Below are positions 1-9,480 of a stretch of 64,000 nucleotides of DNA, in pieces. The stretch lies in contig NZ_BIMC01000005.1 of the NCBI RefSeq assembly GCF_004000885.1, positions 1-64,000 on the forward strand, written 5' to 3'. A model generated the notes under the pieces. The model saw only the letters and a list, made by a program, of their open reading frames with translations, ran no database searches and was not told the origin of the DNA. Both the position numbers and the translations under genes were made by a program. Origin of the DNA: Paenibacillus glucanolyticus NBRC 15330. GTDB taxonomy: Bacteria; Bacillota; Bacilli; Paenibacillales; Paenibacillaceae. Each line of letters begins with the position of its first letter. Position 1 is the stretch's first letter.

Positions 1-2584
1 GAGCCGGCCGCCTGCGCAGCAGGGCGGCCAGCCGTGCGCCGATGGCGCCCCATGGCAGAGCCAGGCGCCGCACGGCGATGTCGGCGACCCACAGCAGCAG
101 GGCCGCCACCAGCAGCGGATAACTCCAATCATGGAGGTTCATCCGCGAGGTCGCCTGCCGGTCGAACACTTCGGCCGGATCGTCCCAGGATAACACGCGG
201 CCGCCGGTAACCTCGGCCAGGCGCTTCATGGCTTCCTCGCCGCTGCCGGAAGACAACCGGTATTCCGGAGAATACGGTACAACAAAACCCGTGCCGGGCG
301 CTGCCTGCAGCGCCTCTTCCCCGCTGGCATCCTCAAGGGACATGAGATACGCTCCCGGTTTGGACACATGGACAAGTCCGGTATAACGGCCGGGCGCCTC
401 CTGAATGAGCTCCACCGTCTGTTCACCGGCCTCATCATCCCCGATGACCGCATTCAGCTTCTCCGGCGGGTTCTCACCCTCGGCGATCACCTGCAGCTTC
501 ACCTGGTTTCCTGCAGTCTCGGTCGTGACTTCATACGGCGAAGACGTAAACTGCGGAAACGTCCACTTCACGATTTCGGTCAGCGTGCTGGCGAAGCCGG
601 GCCACGATACCCACTCCTTCGACCACTTCCCGCTTAAATCACTCGTCCATGCCACCGTGCGGCCGGATCCGTACTGCCAGCGCGCCAGGATCGGGTCCGG
701 TTCCGGACTGGACAGAACCGTCTGGGCCGAGGACTTCGGTGTTGTTGCTACATAACCATACAGTCCCGGTACGCCCTGCTGGAATAGACTTCCCCAATCG
801 CCCGCGTTCTGAACGGCAGGAACAAAGGGTTTATCCACGATATAGGATTTGGCCAGCATCACCGCCTCCCGGCTAAATACCGCCGGAAGCGTAGTTTCAT
901 CCTCAACGAAGTAATAACGGCCTTTGGCTGCCTCCGCCAAGGATTGAAGCAGATGGGTATCGGCATCCGTACCTACCGCAACGGAGGACATCGTGATTTT
1001 GTTCTCCACCATCGTGTCAGTCAGATCCTGATAACCGGAATTCATGGCGGACTGTCCATCGGTCATCAGAATGATATGTCTGCGCTGTGATTTGATCTTC
1101 AGCATTTCTTCCAGCGCCGAGGAAACGGCCGGATAAATATTGGTCCCGCCAGCACTCGGAATCGACTGGATGCTGCTGAGCACCTCTTCCTTATTGCCCA
1201 GTTTCTGCGGCGGTACCACCCACCAAGGCTGATCGTCAAAAGCAACAACGCCAACCGTATCCTTGGATCTCAGCAATTCAACCGTACGCATGGCCGATTC
1301 TTTGGCCAATTCGATCTTGCTACCGTCCATGCTGCCCGAACGGTCAATGACAAGAATAAGGCCAAGCGAGGGAATTTCCCGTTTGCCTTCCAGCTCCATG
1401 GAGACCGGCAGCGCTTTTTCAATCGGGGTTTTAAAATATCCGCCCATCCCAAAGCTGTCCTCGCCGCCCGCCATCATGAACCCGATGCCAAAGCTCCGGA
1501 CCGCCTGCTCGATCAATTCCATCTGCTTGCCGCCTACATCGCTGCCGGAGACATTATTAAAAATAATGCTGTCATACACGGCGTACTTTGCCGCTTCCAG
1601 CGGAAGCAGCTCCGGCGGAATCACTTCGGTGCCAATCATTCCCGATTCCAGTGCAGCCGTTATATTCCCTGACGTTCCCGGCGTCCCTTCAACGATCAGC
1701 ACTTTCGGGGGACCTTCTACCCGGGTAAAATCGAAAGCCGCATTATTGGCGGCTGCTTCGTCTCCGTCCATGAAGATTTCAGCACGATATCGGTGCAGAC
1801 CCGGGCTCTTGGCCAAACCCTTCACGGCATACCGGTTCTCACCAGGCGTTACATCCACACGCTCCCGGCCGATCTCGCGATTATCCTCATATATGCGCAG
1901 TTCGCCGGATGTCTTGAAGGTGCTGCGAATCATAACCTCCACATAGAACGACTCTGCCTGATACAGCTTATCCGGAACCTTCAGCTCCTCGACAGCCACA
2001 TCCTGGATAACCTGCTTCGGGGTCGGAAGCACATCAACCGCGATTCCCCGATCTTTCAGCAGCCTGCCCGCTGCGGCCATACTGCCTACGTTCTCTTCCC
2101 CGTCCGAGATCAGCACGATTCGTGAATCGCTGCTGCCCTCGAACAGGCTCCCCGCGAGCTGAAGCCCTGACTCCAGTCCGGTAAATCGCTGCTCCAGCAG
2201 CGCATTTAAAGAGGCGCCCGCGTTATCCGCAGAGGATAATCGCCGTTCCACAGCCCCCTCAAGGCCTGTAGATACAACAGCGCTGCCATCCTTCTCTCCT
2301 TTTGCTGCAAGGGATTCATTAATCCAGCCCGTAATCCGTGCAGAGTCCCCCATACTGTCCGAACGGTCAGCCAAATACACAACCTGTTTATCGTGCAGTA
2401 CGGTAAAGCCATGAAGACCCGATATTATCAGAATTAATAATAGAATGACGCAGGTTCGAAAAAATAAGGCCAGCTTCTTGCGAAAACCACTTAGTCGAAA
2501 ATCCGATTTATATGCGTAATAGAGAAACGCTCCCGCCGGAATCAGCAGCAGCAAAAACCACGGTTGGCTAAATTGAACGCCCAC
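1..2584 (-). CDS. Membrane protein with two VWA domains and a glutamine-amidotransferase-like segment (3' end outside window)
   Basis: Open frame from a GTG at 2584 to the window edge, about 861 codons visible with no stop. The GTG sits inside the last codons of the upstream VWA gene (17-base overlap) behind a G-rich ribosome site, so translation is probably coupled. The N-terminus carries two hydrophobic helices. A first VWA-like metal site (DRSDS) lies near residue 73 and a second, canonical one (DRSGSM) near residue 414. Between them is a segment (about 300-400) resembling the GATase-like domain found in many VWA membrane proteins. A further helix lies near residue 810. The VWA sites should bind Mg2+ and protein partners at the outer membrane face. 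It is the last visible member of the MoxR/DUF58/VWA cluster. The exact role is unknown. Confidence 0.85.
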   Translation of the reverse strand, partial: MGVQFSQPWFLLLLIPAGAFLYYAYKSDFRLSGFRKKLALFFRTCVILLLILIISGLHGFTVLHDKQVVYLADRSDSMGDSARITGWINESLAAKGEKDGSAVVSTGLEGAVERRLSSADNAGASLNALLEQRFTGLESGLQLAGSLFEGSSDSRIVLISDGEENVGSMAAAGRLLKDRGIAVDVLPTPKQVIQDVAVEELKVPDKLYQAESFYVEVMIRSTFKTSGELRIYEDNREIGRERVDVTPGENRYAVKGLAKSPGLHRYRAEIFMDGDEAAANNAAFDFTRVEGPPKVLIVEGTPGTSGNITAALESGMIGTEVIPPELLPLEAAKYAVYDSIIFNNVSGSDVGGKQMELIEQAVRSFGIGFMMAGGEDSFGMGGYFKTPIEKALPVSMELEGKREIPSLGLILVIDRSGSMDGSKIELAKESAMRTVELLRSKDTVGVVAFDDQPWWVVPPQKLGNKEEVLSSIQSIPSAGGTNIYPAVSSALEEMLKIKSQRRHIILMTDGQSAMNSGYQDLTDTMVENKITMSSVAVGTDADTHLLQSLAEAAKGRYYFVEDETTLPAVFSREAVMLAKSYIVDKPFVPAVQNAGDWGSLFQQGVPGLYGYVATTPKSSAQTVLSSPEPDPILARWQYGSGRTVAWTSDLSGKWSKEWVSWPGFASTLTEIVKWTFPQFTSSPYEVTTETAGNQVKLQVIAEGENPPEKLNAVIGDDEAGEQTVELIQEAPGRYTGLVHVSKPGAYLMSLEDASGEEALQAAPGTGFVVPYSPEYRLSSGSGEEAMKRLAEVTGGRVLSWDDPAEVFDRQATSRMNLHDWSYPLLVAALLLWVADIAVRRLALPWGAIGARLAALLRRRPA

Positions 2585-4565
2585 GCTGGTACACCCCCCA
2601 TTCCGCTGCGATAACAGCCAGTGCCAAGGCTGCGAGCCATGGCATTAACGAACTGGCGCGGTTTCCCGCTCCGCTGCGCTCCGATGCCTGATCACGATCA
2701 CCAGCCTTGCTCTCATCCGAAGTCGGTGTCGATTGACTCACCGTCGGCCCCTGATCGTTACTCCAGTCCGCTTCGTACGGATCGGCTGTCACGGCCAGCC
2801 AAAACTTCAGCTTCTCACCCGCTTCATTCTGCTGTTCAAAAGCGTACAGACCCGGATATTCCGGCACAATCTGCACCGGGGATATCCCCTGCTCATTGCG
2901 CAGGGCATCCATAGCAGGGAAGCTATCAGCAAGAGCGAGACCACTCTTGGGAATCCATGCCGCCTTTACCGTATCTGCCGCAATCGGAATATCTGCTTGC
3001 GCACCGGCCATATACCGGCCAAGACCGCTTCCCTTGCCCGAGGTCATCCACTCAAGCGCATTGCTGACCATAACCGGGAATTCCGGCGATAACGGAAGGT
3101 CGCTGTCCTGAAGCAGGAAATTAAACGACAACCGCGGTCTGCCGCTTTCGGTTCCGGCATATACAATAGGCTGATCACCCAGCTTAATTACGGGTTCACC
3201 CCACGCAGGTGCTTGATCCACCAATGTACCGAAATAGACACCCGACAAAGTGACATAAGCGGTCACCGGATGCTTGGCAAGGACGGGGCGCCCTCCCTGA
3301 CTGCCTACCTTGGTTCCTTCTCCGCCAATCGTCCACAACGGGGTTTTGGCCGTCAGATCAGCCCATTTTCCTTGCCTGAAGCCATCCGGTATACTTCCGT
3401 CGATAACGAGCAGATCAAATTCACCCTCAGGTACGGGCGGCACATCCGAATTGACGCTATCTTTGTCTACATCCTTGTCCTTGCTCGTATCCTCATCCTT
3501 CTTGCCATCCGATCCGTCCATAGCAACCCGGGTCACTTCGGCTCCGCTCAGCTGCAGCGCCTTCTCGAGGAACAGATTGCCTGAAGTCAGCAGCAGCACG
3601 CGGGAAGACCCGTGGCCCAGGCCAAAAGCAAAGGATGCGTTGTCTGCCGCATATCCGTCCTCCTGGGATAACTCGAGCCGGTACACTTCCGCAAACGGCA
3701 GATTCGCAAAGGACTCCGTTAATTTCTTTCCTGGCTCCAGCTCCAGCACTTTGCTGGTCAATAACTGCTCATCCCCGTATAGGTTCACTTCAGCCGAGAC
3801 AGATTTCTTGGCATTCGTGCTGATGACAGCGACCGCCGCATAGGATGAATCTGCATCACCCTTCGGTGAGATGCCGAATTGGTCAATAGATACGTTATGC
3901 GGGAGCTCCCCCTGCACCTTCTCCACCGATACCGGAACCTGAAAAGCAATGGGAGCCGTATCCGGCTTCCAGTAGCTATCCGTAAAGATAACAACCTCTG
4001 CATCCGTCTCCTCCCGTGTCAGGGCTGAAGCGAGCGACAAGGTTTCCCGATAGGCAGCCGGTCCATAATAGGTACGCAAGCCGTCAACGGCCTTGTCGAT
4101 TGCAGCCCGGTCACTTTCATGGGCGGCCAGCGTCACGGGACTCGCTCCCACGGATAAAAGTGTAATCTCGCTCCGTCTCCCTTGCCCCTTCACATATTCC
4201 TTAATCCGCTCCTGCATCAATGCCAGCCTTGTTGCTTCGCCTTCAGCTGAAGAAATCTGCGCGCTCATGCTGCCCGAGGTATCGGCAACAATGACGACAT
4301 GGGCGCTGCCTCCTCCGGACACCTGCATAAAGGGCTGCATCAGTGCGAAGACCATCAATGCCGCTGCAAGCAGCTGGAGCCACAGCAGGAGCCGGTTTTG
4401 CAGCTTCTGCCATGGCCTGTTGGCCTCCAGGTTCCGCAGTACCCGATCCCACAGCAAGTGGCTGGGAACGGTTGTGTCTACATATTTTCGCTTGAACATA
4501 TACATGAGCACGATGGCCGGCAGTGTTAAACCGAACCATAAACTCAGCCATGATTGAACCCCCAA
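2568..4565 (-). CDS. BatA-type VWA membrane protein
   Basis: 665 residues from a TTG start placed 5-7 bases after an AAGGAGGGG ribosome site. There are two N-terminal membrane helices (about 8-24 and 57-80), then a VWA domain with an intact MIDAS (DTSGS from residue 95), a long extracytoplasmic region with an acidic Asp/Lys-rich linker near residue 355, and a C-terminal helix near 637-660. This BatA/Aer-like topology is typical of proteins encoded beside MoxR ATPases, which are thought to remodel VWA partners. It follows the DUF58 gene after a 255-base gap and overlaps the next VWA gene. The family is clear; the substrate is unknown. Confidence 0.88.
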   Translation of the reverse strand: MGVQSWLSLWFGLTLPAIVLMYMFKRKYVDTTVPSHLLWDRVLRNLEANRPWQKLQNRLLLWLQLLAAALMVFALMQPFMQVSGGGSAHVVIVADTSGSMSAQISSAEGEATRLALMQERIKEYVKGQGRRSEITLLSVGASPVTLAAHESDRAAIDKAVDGLRTYYGPAAYRETLSLASALTREETDAEVVIFTDSYWKPDTAPIAFQVPVSVEKVQGELPHNVSIDQFGISPKGDADSSYAAVAVISTNAKKSVSAEVNLYGDEQLLTSKVLELEPGKKLTESFANLPFAEVYRLELSQEDGYAADNASFAFGLGHGSSRVLLLTSGNLFLEKALQLSGAEVTRVAMDGSDGKKDEDTSKDKDVDKDSVNSDVPPVPEGEFDLLVIDGSIPDGFRQGKWADLTAKTPLWTIGGEGTKVGSQGGRPVLAKHPVTAYVTLSGVYFGTLVDQAPAWGEPVIKLGDQPIVYAGTESGRPRLSFNFLLQDSDLPLSPEFPVMVSNALEWMTSGKGSGLGRYMAGAQADIPIAADTVKAAWIPKSGLALADSFPAMDALRNEQGISPVQIVPEYPGLYAFEQQNEAGEKLKFWLAVTADPYEADWSNDQGPTVSQSTPTSDESKAGDRDQASERSGAGNRASSLMPWLAALALAVIAAEWGVYQRGRSI

Positions 4566-4820
4566 AGTGTCCCCTCCTTACTCCCGTGGACCCTGACTTG
4601 CAACTTGCCGCTCTCACATTCGAATATGTGCCTGACCTTCTTATCTCTTCCTGCATCATCTGTTGGCTAATAGGAGCCTTTCTTAGAGACCCGTATTCAT
4701 AAGTACTATTGTTCAGTGGTCAACATTAGACGAGCTTCCCAGACTTTCCAGGCTCCCTGAGCCACATGTCCCTCCTGAATATGGATATTGAACCACGCAA
4801 TAACCTGCTGGCCCTATCCC

Positions 4821-5771
4821 CTATCCAGTGACCAAGCCTGCCCCCGCAAGCACCCCGAACATCGCTTCCGTAAGCGGCATATCCGCGGGAATCAGCACGT
4901 ATGACATTCCCCTCTCCGCGCACACACTGGACAGCATCATTCGATATCGCTCCAGCTCTTCCTTGTAGGCATCAAGCACTTTACCCGTAAGCGCCACTTC
5001 TTTTCCACTCATCGTTTCGCTGTCGACCAATCGCAAGTCACCAGCCAGCTTGGGCTCCAGCTCTTCCCTCGACAAGACGTGCACCAGCACCACTTCCTGC
5101 CCGGTACCGGACAACAGGGACAGTGCCCTGAACAGCTCCTCTTCGCCGCCCTCCAGCCAGAAGTCCGAGAAGACCCAGGTCATTCCAGGCTGTCTGGGCA
5201 GCGCACCCGGCACCGCAAGTGCCGCGCTCAAGCTGCCCTCGCCTCCTGTTTCTGCCCCTTGCAGGAATGAAAACAGCCGATGAGCCGAGCCTTTTCCTCT
5301 CATGATCGGAAGACGGTTGTTGATCGTACGGCTGTAACAAGCAATCTGCAGCCTGTCGTAGGAGGACAACGCCATGTAACCGATGCTTGCAGCCAACTGA
5401 CGCGCAAGCGTCCATTTCGGGCTTCCCTTCATCCCCGACGGGACTGTCGTGACTGGTGAATCTGCTGCCGATGACATAACGGTTCCCATCGATGCGGAGC
5501 AATCCACAAATATGCTGACTGTCAGCTCCTGCTCGTCCATGAATTGACGCACGAACGCTTTTCCTGTACGAGAATATACGCCCCAGTCGAATCTGCGGAC
5601 ATCATCTCCCGGTGAGTATACACGGTAATCGGCAAACTCGAGCGATGAGCCGAGCCGGCGGGATCGTCTCTTTCCCTGCAGCGTTCCGGCAACCCGTCTC
5701 TTGGCATCCAGGCTCAGACGCTCCAGACGCGGGAGCCATTCCGGAGGCAGCAGGTGCCCGTCCCCGGTCAC
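4821..5771 (-). CDS. DUF58 family protein (MoxR partner)
   Basis: 316 residues. It has the DUF58 signature around residues 46-64 (FADYRVYSPGDDVRRFDW), followed by a VWA-like fold with a DCSASMG metal site at residues 90-96. There is no signal peptide or membrane helix, so it is probably cytosolic. Its ATG overlaps the stop of the MoxR gene (ATGA), indicating translational coupling. DUF58 proteins are almost always encoded after MoxR ATPases, as with yeaD after yeaC in Bacillus subtilis, and are presumed ATPase adaptors or clients. The molecular role is not established. Confidence 0.92.
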   Translation of the reverse strand: MTGDGHLLPPEWLPRLERLSLDAKRRVAGTLQGKRRSRRLGSSLEFADYRVYSPGDDVRRFDWGVYSRTGKAFVRQFMDEQELTVSIFVDCSASMGTVMSSAADSPVTTVPSGMKGSPKWTLARQLAASIGYMALSSYDRLQIACYSRTINNRLPIMRGKGSAHRLFSFLQGAETGGEGSLSAALAVPGALPRQPGMTWVFSDFWLEGGEEELFRALSLLSGTGQEVVLVHVLSREELEPKLAGDLRLVDSETMSGKEVALTGKVLDAYKEELERYRMMLSSVCAERGMSYVLIPADMPLTEAMFGVLAGAGLVTG

Positions 5772-6757
5772 GCGGATGCCTCCAGCGCCTGCAGAACCTC
5801 CTGAATCACACGGTCGGTTGTAACGCCCAGCGCCTGACCCTCGAAATTCAGAAACAAGCGGTGACGCAGCGCCGCTAAGGCCACGGCGCGGATATCACCC
5901 GTCGAAACATGCATCCGCCCGCTGCATAAAGCACGGACTTTGCTGACCGAAATGATGGACTGGATCCCCCTTGGTCCGGAACCAAACTGGACATATTTAC
6001 GGACTGCCTCCGGCGCTGAAGCTTCTTCCGGATGTGTCATCATCAGCAGACGAACCGCATAATCCAGAATCTCCTCGGCAACAAGGACCTCCTTGGCCCC
6101 GCGCTGGATTTCCAGCAGCTCTTCCCCGGTCATTTGCCTTTCCACCTGAAACTCGTGCGAGGACGTCGTTCGTTTCACGATTTCCTTCAATTCATCCGCG
6201 CTGGGATACGACACCTCAATCTTCAGCAGAAAGCGGTCAAGCTGCGCTTCCGGCAGCGGATAGGTCCCCTCGTTTTCCAGCGGATTCTGTGTAGCCAGTA
6301 CAAAGAAAGGCCTTGGCAGCTGATGGGTAACCCCTCCGACCGTAACGGTTTTCTCCTGCATGGCCTCCAGCAGCGCACTCTGGGTTTTGGGCGTGGCCCG
6401 ATTGATCTCGTCGGCAAGCACGATACTGCTGAACAGCGGCCCCCTCTGAAACGTCATCCCTGTGTCGCCATGCTGTCCGAACGACAAGATATTGGTGCCT
6501 GTTATATCGCTTGGCATCAAATCCGGTGTGAACTGAATACGGGAAAATGACAATTCCAACGCTTCCGACACCGTGCGGACCAGCATCGTTTTGCCGAGTC
6601 CCGGAATCCCCTCCAGGAGGGCGTGGCCTCCTGCAAAGATACACCAGAGCATCTGCTCCACAACTTCCTGCTGTCCGACAATAACCTTGCCGATATGTTC
6701 CCGCAGGCCTGATATTTTCTCCATCCATTCCTGTGGTCTCACTGCAATATCCGACAT
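5768..6757 (-). CDS. MoxR family AAA+ ATPase
   Basis: 329 residues when started at the ATG at 6757, which lies 8 bases after GGAGG; an upstream in-frame TTG at 6790 has no comparable site. Walker A (GIPGLGKT) is near residues 50-58 and Walker B (LADE) near 113-116, followed by the sensor region (ATQNP) and a helical lid with a GPRG motif. MoxR ATPases act as chaperones that assemble or activate VWA proteins, several of which are encoded downstream. It is coupled to DUF58 by ATGA and lies 72 bases after the coiled-coil membrane protein gene. Confidence 0.95.
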   Translation of the reverse strand: MSDIAVRPQEWMEKISGLREHIGKVIVGQQEVVEQMLWCIFAGGHALLEGIPGLGKTMLVRTVSEALELSFSRIQFTPDLMPSDITGTNILSFGQHGDTGMTFQRGPLFSSIVLADEINRATPKTQSALLEAMQEKTVTVGGVTHQLPRPFFVLATQNPLENEGTYPLPEAQLDRFLLKIEVSYPSADELKEIVKRTTSSHEFQVERQMTGEELLEIQRGAKEVLVAEEILDYAVRLLMMTHPEEASAPEAVRKYVQFGSGPRGIQSIISVSKVRALCSGRMHVSTGDIRAVALAALRHRLFLNFEGQALGVTTDRVIQEVLQALEASA

Positions 6758-6829
6758 GGACGAAACCTCCATCTTCTTGGTAAAGTTCAAGTTCTCATTA
6801 TTGCTGTCCGTTATGGGCTACCTTGTGCC

Positions 6830-8497
6830 TTACGGGTTCGGATTGATTTGTATGAAATATTCCTCGACCAACCCCTGCATCTGGTCAGGCAGCTGATTGC
6901 GGTCTAATGTCTTGCGAGCTTCGGTCTCATAATCACGGTACACTTCCTCATACGGTCTCGACATCCCCGGAACGGTCGGCGAAACGCCGCCCTTCTGAAT
7001 GTCCCCTCCGCCGCCCTTGATCGAACCGGAGTCACTCTGTACATTACCGCTGCCCTTGTAATCCCTAGGGATCGTCACAAGCTCGCGGCCGCCAGTGCCA
7101 AGCCCCGCTCCGCTGCCAGTTCCTGCTCCTCCGCTGCCACCTGAACCAGAACCAGATCCAGAACCAGAACCAGATCCGCTTCCTTGCCCGCTGCCAGCGC
7201 CTTGACCCGAACCGGCCCCCCCTTCACCGGAGGATCCCTCCGAGGCTTCGCCTTGCTCTCCCGAACCTTCCCCAAGACCTGCCTGTGCCAATGCCTCCGC
7301 GCTGCCTCCATTACTCCAGGCGTCGGATACTGACATCCCTGCAGCCGCCATCTGATCGGCTAAACTCAATCCTTGTGAAGCAAGTGAAGCCGCAAGAGAG
7401 GCGGCCGACTGCGACTGACTGTCCGATGCGGCTTTCGCTTGCGCCGCTTTCGCCAACTCCTCAGCCAATTGCTGCAGCGCTTCTTCCAGCTCCTTCGGCA
7501 GCTTGCCGTCCTTCAGAGCATCCGCTGCCTTCTTGAGCTCTTTCTCAAGGTCACCGTTTTCCATCTGCTTGGAAGCTTCCTCCGCCAGTTTTTTTAATGC
7601 GTCGGACAGCTCGTTCTTCTCTTCCTGGGACATCTTCTTCACCTGCTCGGTGAGTTTTTTCATTTCCTGCTTCAGCTCTTCGGCCATACCCTCAGCAAGC
7701 CGTTTACCTACTTGAGACAATGCCTTCTCCTGCTGCATTTTCTTCGCCAGTTCAGACAACGCCTTCGCTTTTTCCTCCTGCTGCTTCGCCAGCTTCTCCA
7801 GCTCCTTCATCGCTTCCTCCAGCTTATCCAGCGCTTGCTCGGGCTGCTTCTCATGGTCCAGCGCTTTCTTCAAGGCATCCAGCTTCTCCTGCAGCTTCTT
7901 CCTGTCAGCAGGGTCAAGCGTTTCCTTCTGGAGCTGCTCTGCAAGCTTTTCGGTTTTTGCTACCTGCTCTTTCATCCAGCTCTGCTGCTCTTTGGCTGCC
8001 TCCACTTTCTTGTCCATCGGATTCGGAACAAACACAAGGACGATCACAGCAGCAAGCGACGCGCTACATATCCAAAGCTGTCTTTTTCGACTTGGGGAAG
8101 GCAGACGCTCCGGCAACTGCTCCGCAAACCGCGCGCCGTAACGCTCCGCCTGCTCACGCTGCCACTTCGCGGCCTGCGACTCCTCTTCCTTAAATGACAG
8201 GGCTGTCACCATCATGTCGCTTCGCTCCGCTCCGTCTGGAACCTGATCCATTACCGATGCGGCCTCCTCGATCGGAACCCGGTGCAGCCACCCCCACAGC
8301 AGGCCACCAAGACCCGCCGCAATCGGAATGACAACGGATGCGACGGGAAGCCAGGCTATAGGCACGAATCTCCCAATCACGAGCAGCAGCAGCAGAGCGG
8401 CGAAACCCGCAATGAGCCCGTATAATGCATATGCGACTACACGAAAGCGCTGAAGCCGCCGTCTCGCTGCTTCAACAAAACGCATGATGTTGTCCAT
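6830..8497 (-). CDS. Membrane-anchored coiled-coil protein with Gly/Ser linker
   Basis: 555 residues, ATG after AAGGAGGAATAACC. Two membrane helices lie near residues 20-65 and another at about 145-160. A Lys/Glu/Gln-rich heptad region (about 170-340) predicts a long coiled coil. It is followed by an Ala/Ser segment, a Gly/Ser/Glu-rich low-complexity stretch (about 400-470) and a short polar tail. No enzymatic motif is seen. Its place between the ABC permease and MoxR genes suggests a scaffold or client of the same membrane assembly, but that is inference. I do not recognise a named family with confidence. Confidence 0.85.
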   Translation of the reverse strand: MDNIMRFVEAARRRLQRFRVVAYALYGLIAGFAALLLLLVIGRFVPIAWLPVASVVIPIAAGLGGLLWGWLHRVPIEEAASVMDQVPDGAERSDMMVTALSFKEEESQAAKWQREQAERYGARFAEQLPERLPSPSRKRQLWICSASLAAVIVLVFVPNPMDKKVEAAKEQQSWMKEQVAKTEKLAEQLQKETLDPADRKKLQEKLDALKKALDHEKQPEQALDKLEEAMKELEKLAKQQEEKAKALSELAKKMQQEKALSQVGKRLAEGMAEELKQEMKKLTEQVKKMSQEEKNELSDALKKLAEEASKQMENGDLEKELKKAADALKDGKLPKELEEALQQLAEELAKAAQAKAASDSQSQSAASLAASLASQGLSLADQMAAAGMSVSDAWSNGGSAEALAQAGLGEGSGEQGEASEGSSGEGGAGSGQGAGSGQGSGSGSGSGSGSGSGGSGGAGTGSGAGLGTGGRELVTIPRDYKGSGNVQSDSGSIKGGGGDIQKGGVSPTVPGMSRPYEEVYRDYETEARKTLDRNQLPDQMQGLVEEYFIQINPNP

Positions 8498-8532
8498 GGT
8501 TATTCCTCCTTACTCTGTACAATCCTTGGTAC

Positions 8533-9480
8533 TTAGGCTCCGCTTACGGTCGGCTCTTGTTCAGGCGGAAGTGCGTCTTTGGCTTTATCCTTTCGCTTGC
8601 GTCTTGCGATGGGGCGTATATTCCGTATCGCAATCCACAGGGCAAACACGATCACGACCGAGTACACAAGCAGAAACTCCAGCCATAATTCAATAGGAGC
8701 CTTACTATTCAGGCTTCCGCCGTACAGCAGGAACACGTCTTTTGAGAACGATGGATTAAACAAACTCATCATCGCTCCCCCCGGATTCAATCCAAGCAGA
8801 TATCCTACCCAGGAATACGATCCCGGAGCTGGCGACTGTCCGTTAACATACATATTCCGCTGTTCAATTCCCATAAAGAACAGATACAACAGGCCCGTCA
8901 CGAGAAATATAATAAGTCCTGTGCCATAGGTGACAATAATCGCTACGATAGTTCTCTTGAATAAGGTGGAGAACATCACGCCAAGCGAACCGAGCAGCAG
9001 CATCACGAATAAGTAGAATACAAATACCGAAATGAGCTGTTTCGGTGAAATTCCCCCATACAGGAACACGATGCTATATACCGGCAGTGTTGCAAGCACA
9101 ATCAGTGTCATGAAACTAAGTGCCGACACCAGCTTGCTCAGGACAATCGTCGCCGAGCTTTGCTGCGTCGTTAGCAGCATGCTCAGCGTTTGCTTTTCAC
9201 GTTCGCTGCTGATAACTCCGGCGGTTAGTGCCGGCGCCATGAACGCAATGAGGACAAGCTGGGCAAAACTCAGCACATAGAACATCATCTGGCTCGTTTG
9301 CGGATCGAACCGCTGCGGTCCCCGCTGGCCCAAGTATAAAAAGAGATAAATGAAACCCATTGCAATAGCCCCAAGCGCCAAAACGTACAACAACACCGAC
9401 AGCATGGAACGCGTGGAACGCATCCGCAGCCGAAATTCCTTATCAATGACCGGGTTAATTAATTTTCTGCTCCAATTCAT
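8533..9480 (-). CDS. ABC-2 type transporter permease
   Basis: 315 residues with six or so hydrophobic segments in ABC-2 permease arrangement: an N-terminal helix near residues 27-50, two around 85-150, and further pairs to about 290. The segment after the second helix (SSEREKQTLSMLL) is typical of ABC-2 permeases. Its ATG overlaps the stop of the ATPase gene (ATGA at 9477-9480), so the two form an exporter pair. The substrate cannot be inferred from sequence. Confidence 0.93.
   Translation of the reverse strand: MNWSRKLINPVIDKEFRLRMRSTRSMLSVLLYVLALGAIAMGFIYLFLYLGQRGPQRFDPQTSQMMFYVLSFAQLVLIAFMAPALTAGVISSEREKQTLSMLLTTQQSSATIVLSKLVSALSFMTLIVLATLPVYSIVFLYGGISPKQLISVFVFYLFVMLLLGSLGVMFSTLFKRTIVAIIVTYGTGLIIFLVTGLLYLFFMGIEQRNMYVNGQSPAPGSYSWVGYLLGLNPGGAMMSLFNPSFSKDVFLLYGGSLNSKAPIELWLEFLLVYSVVIVFALWIAIRNIRPIARRKRKDKAKDALPPEQEPTVSGA

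Noticed and set aside
7120..7200. Short tandem DNA repeats
   Set aside because: These encode the Gly/Ser linker of the coiled-coil protein and vary by codon choice.
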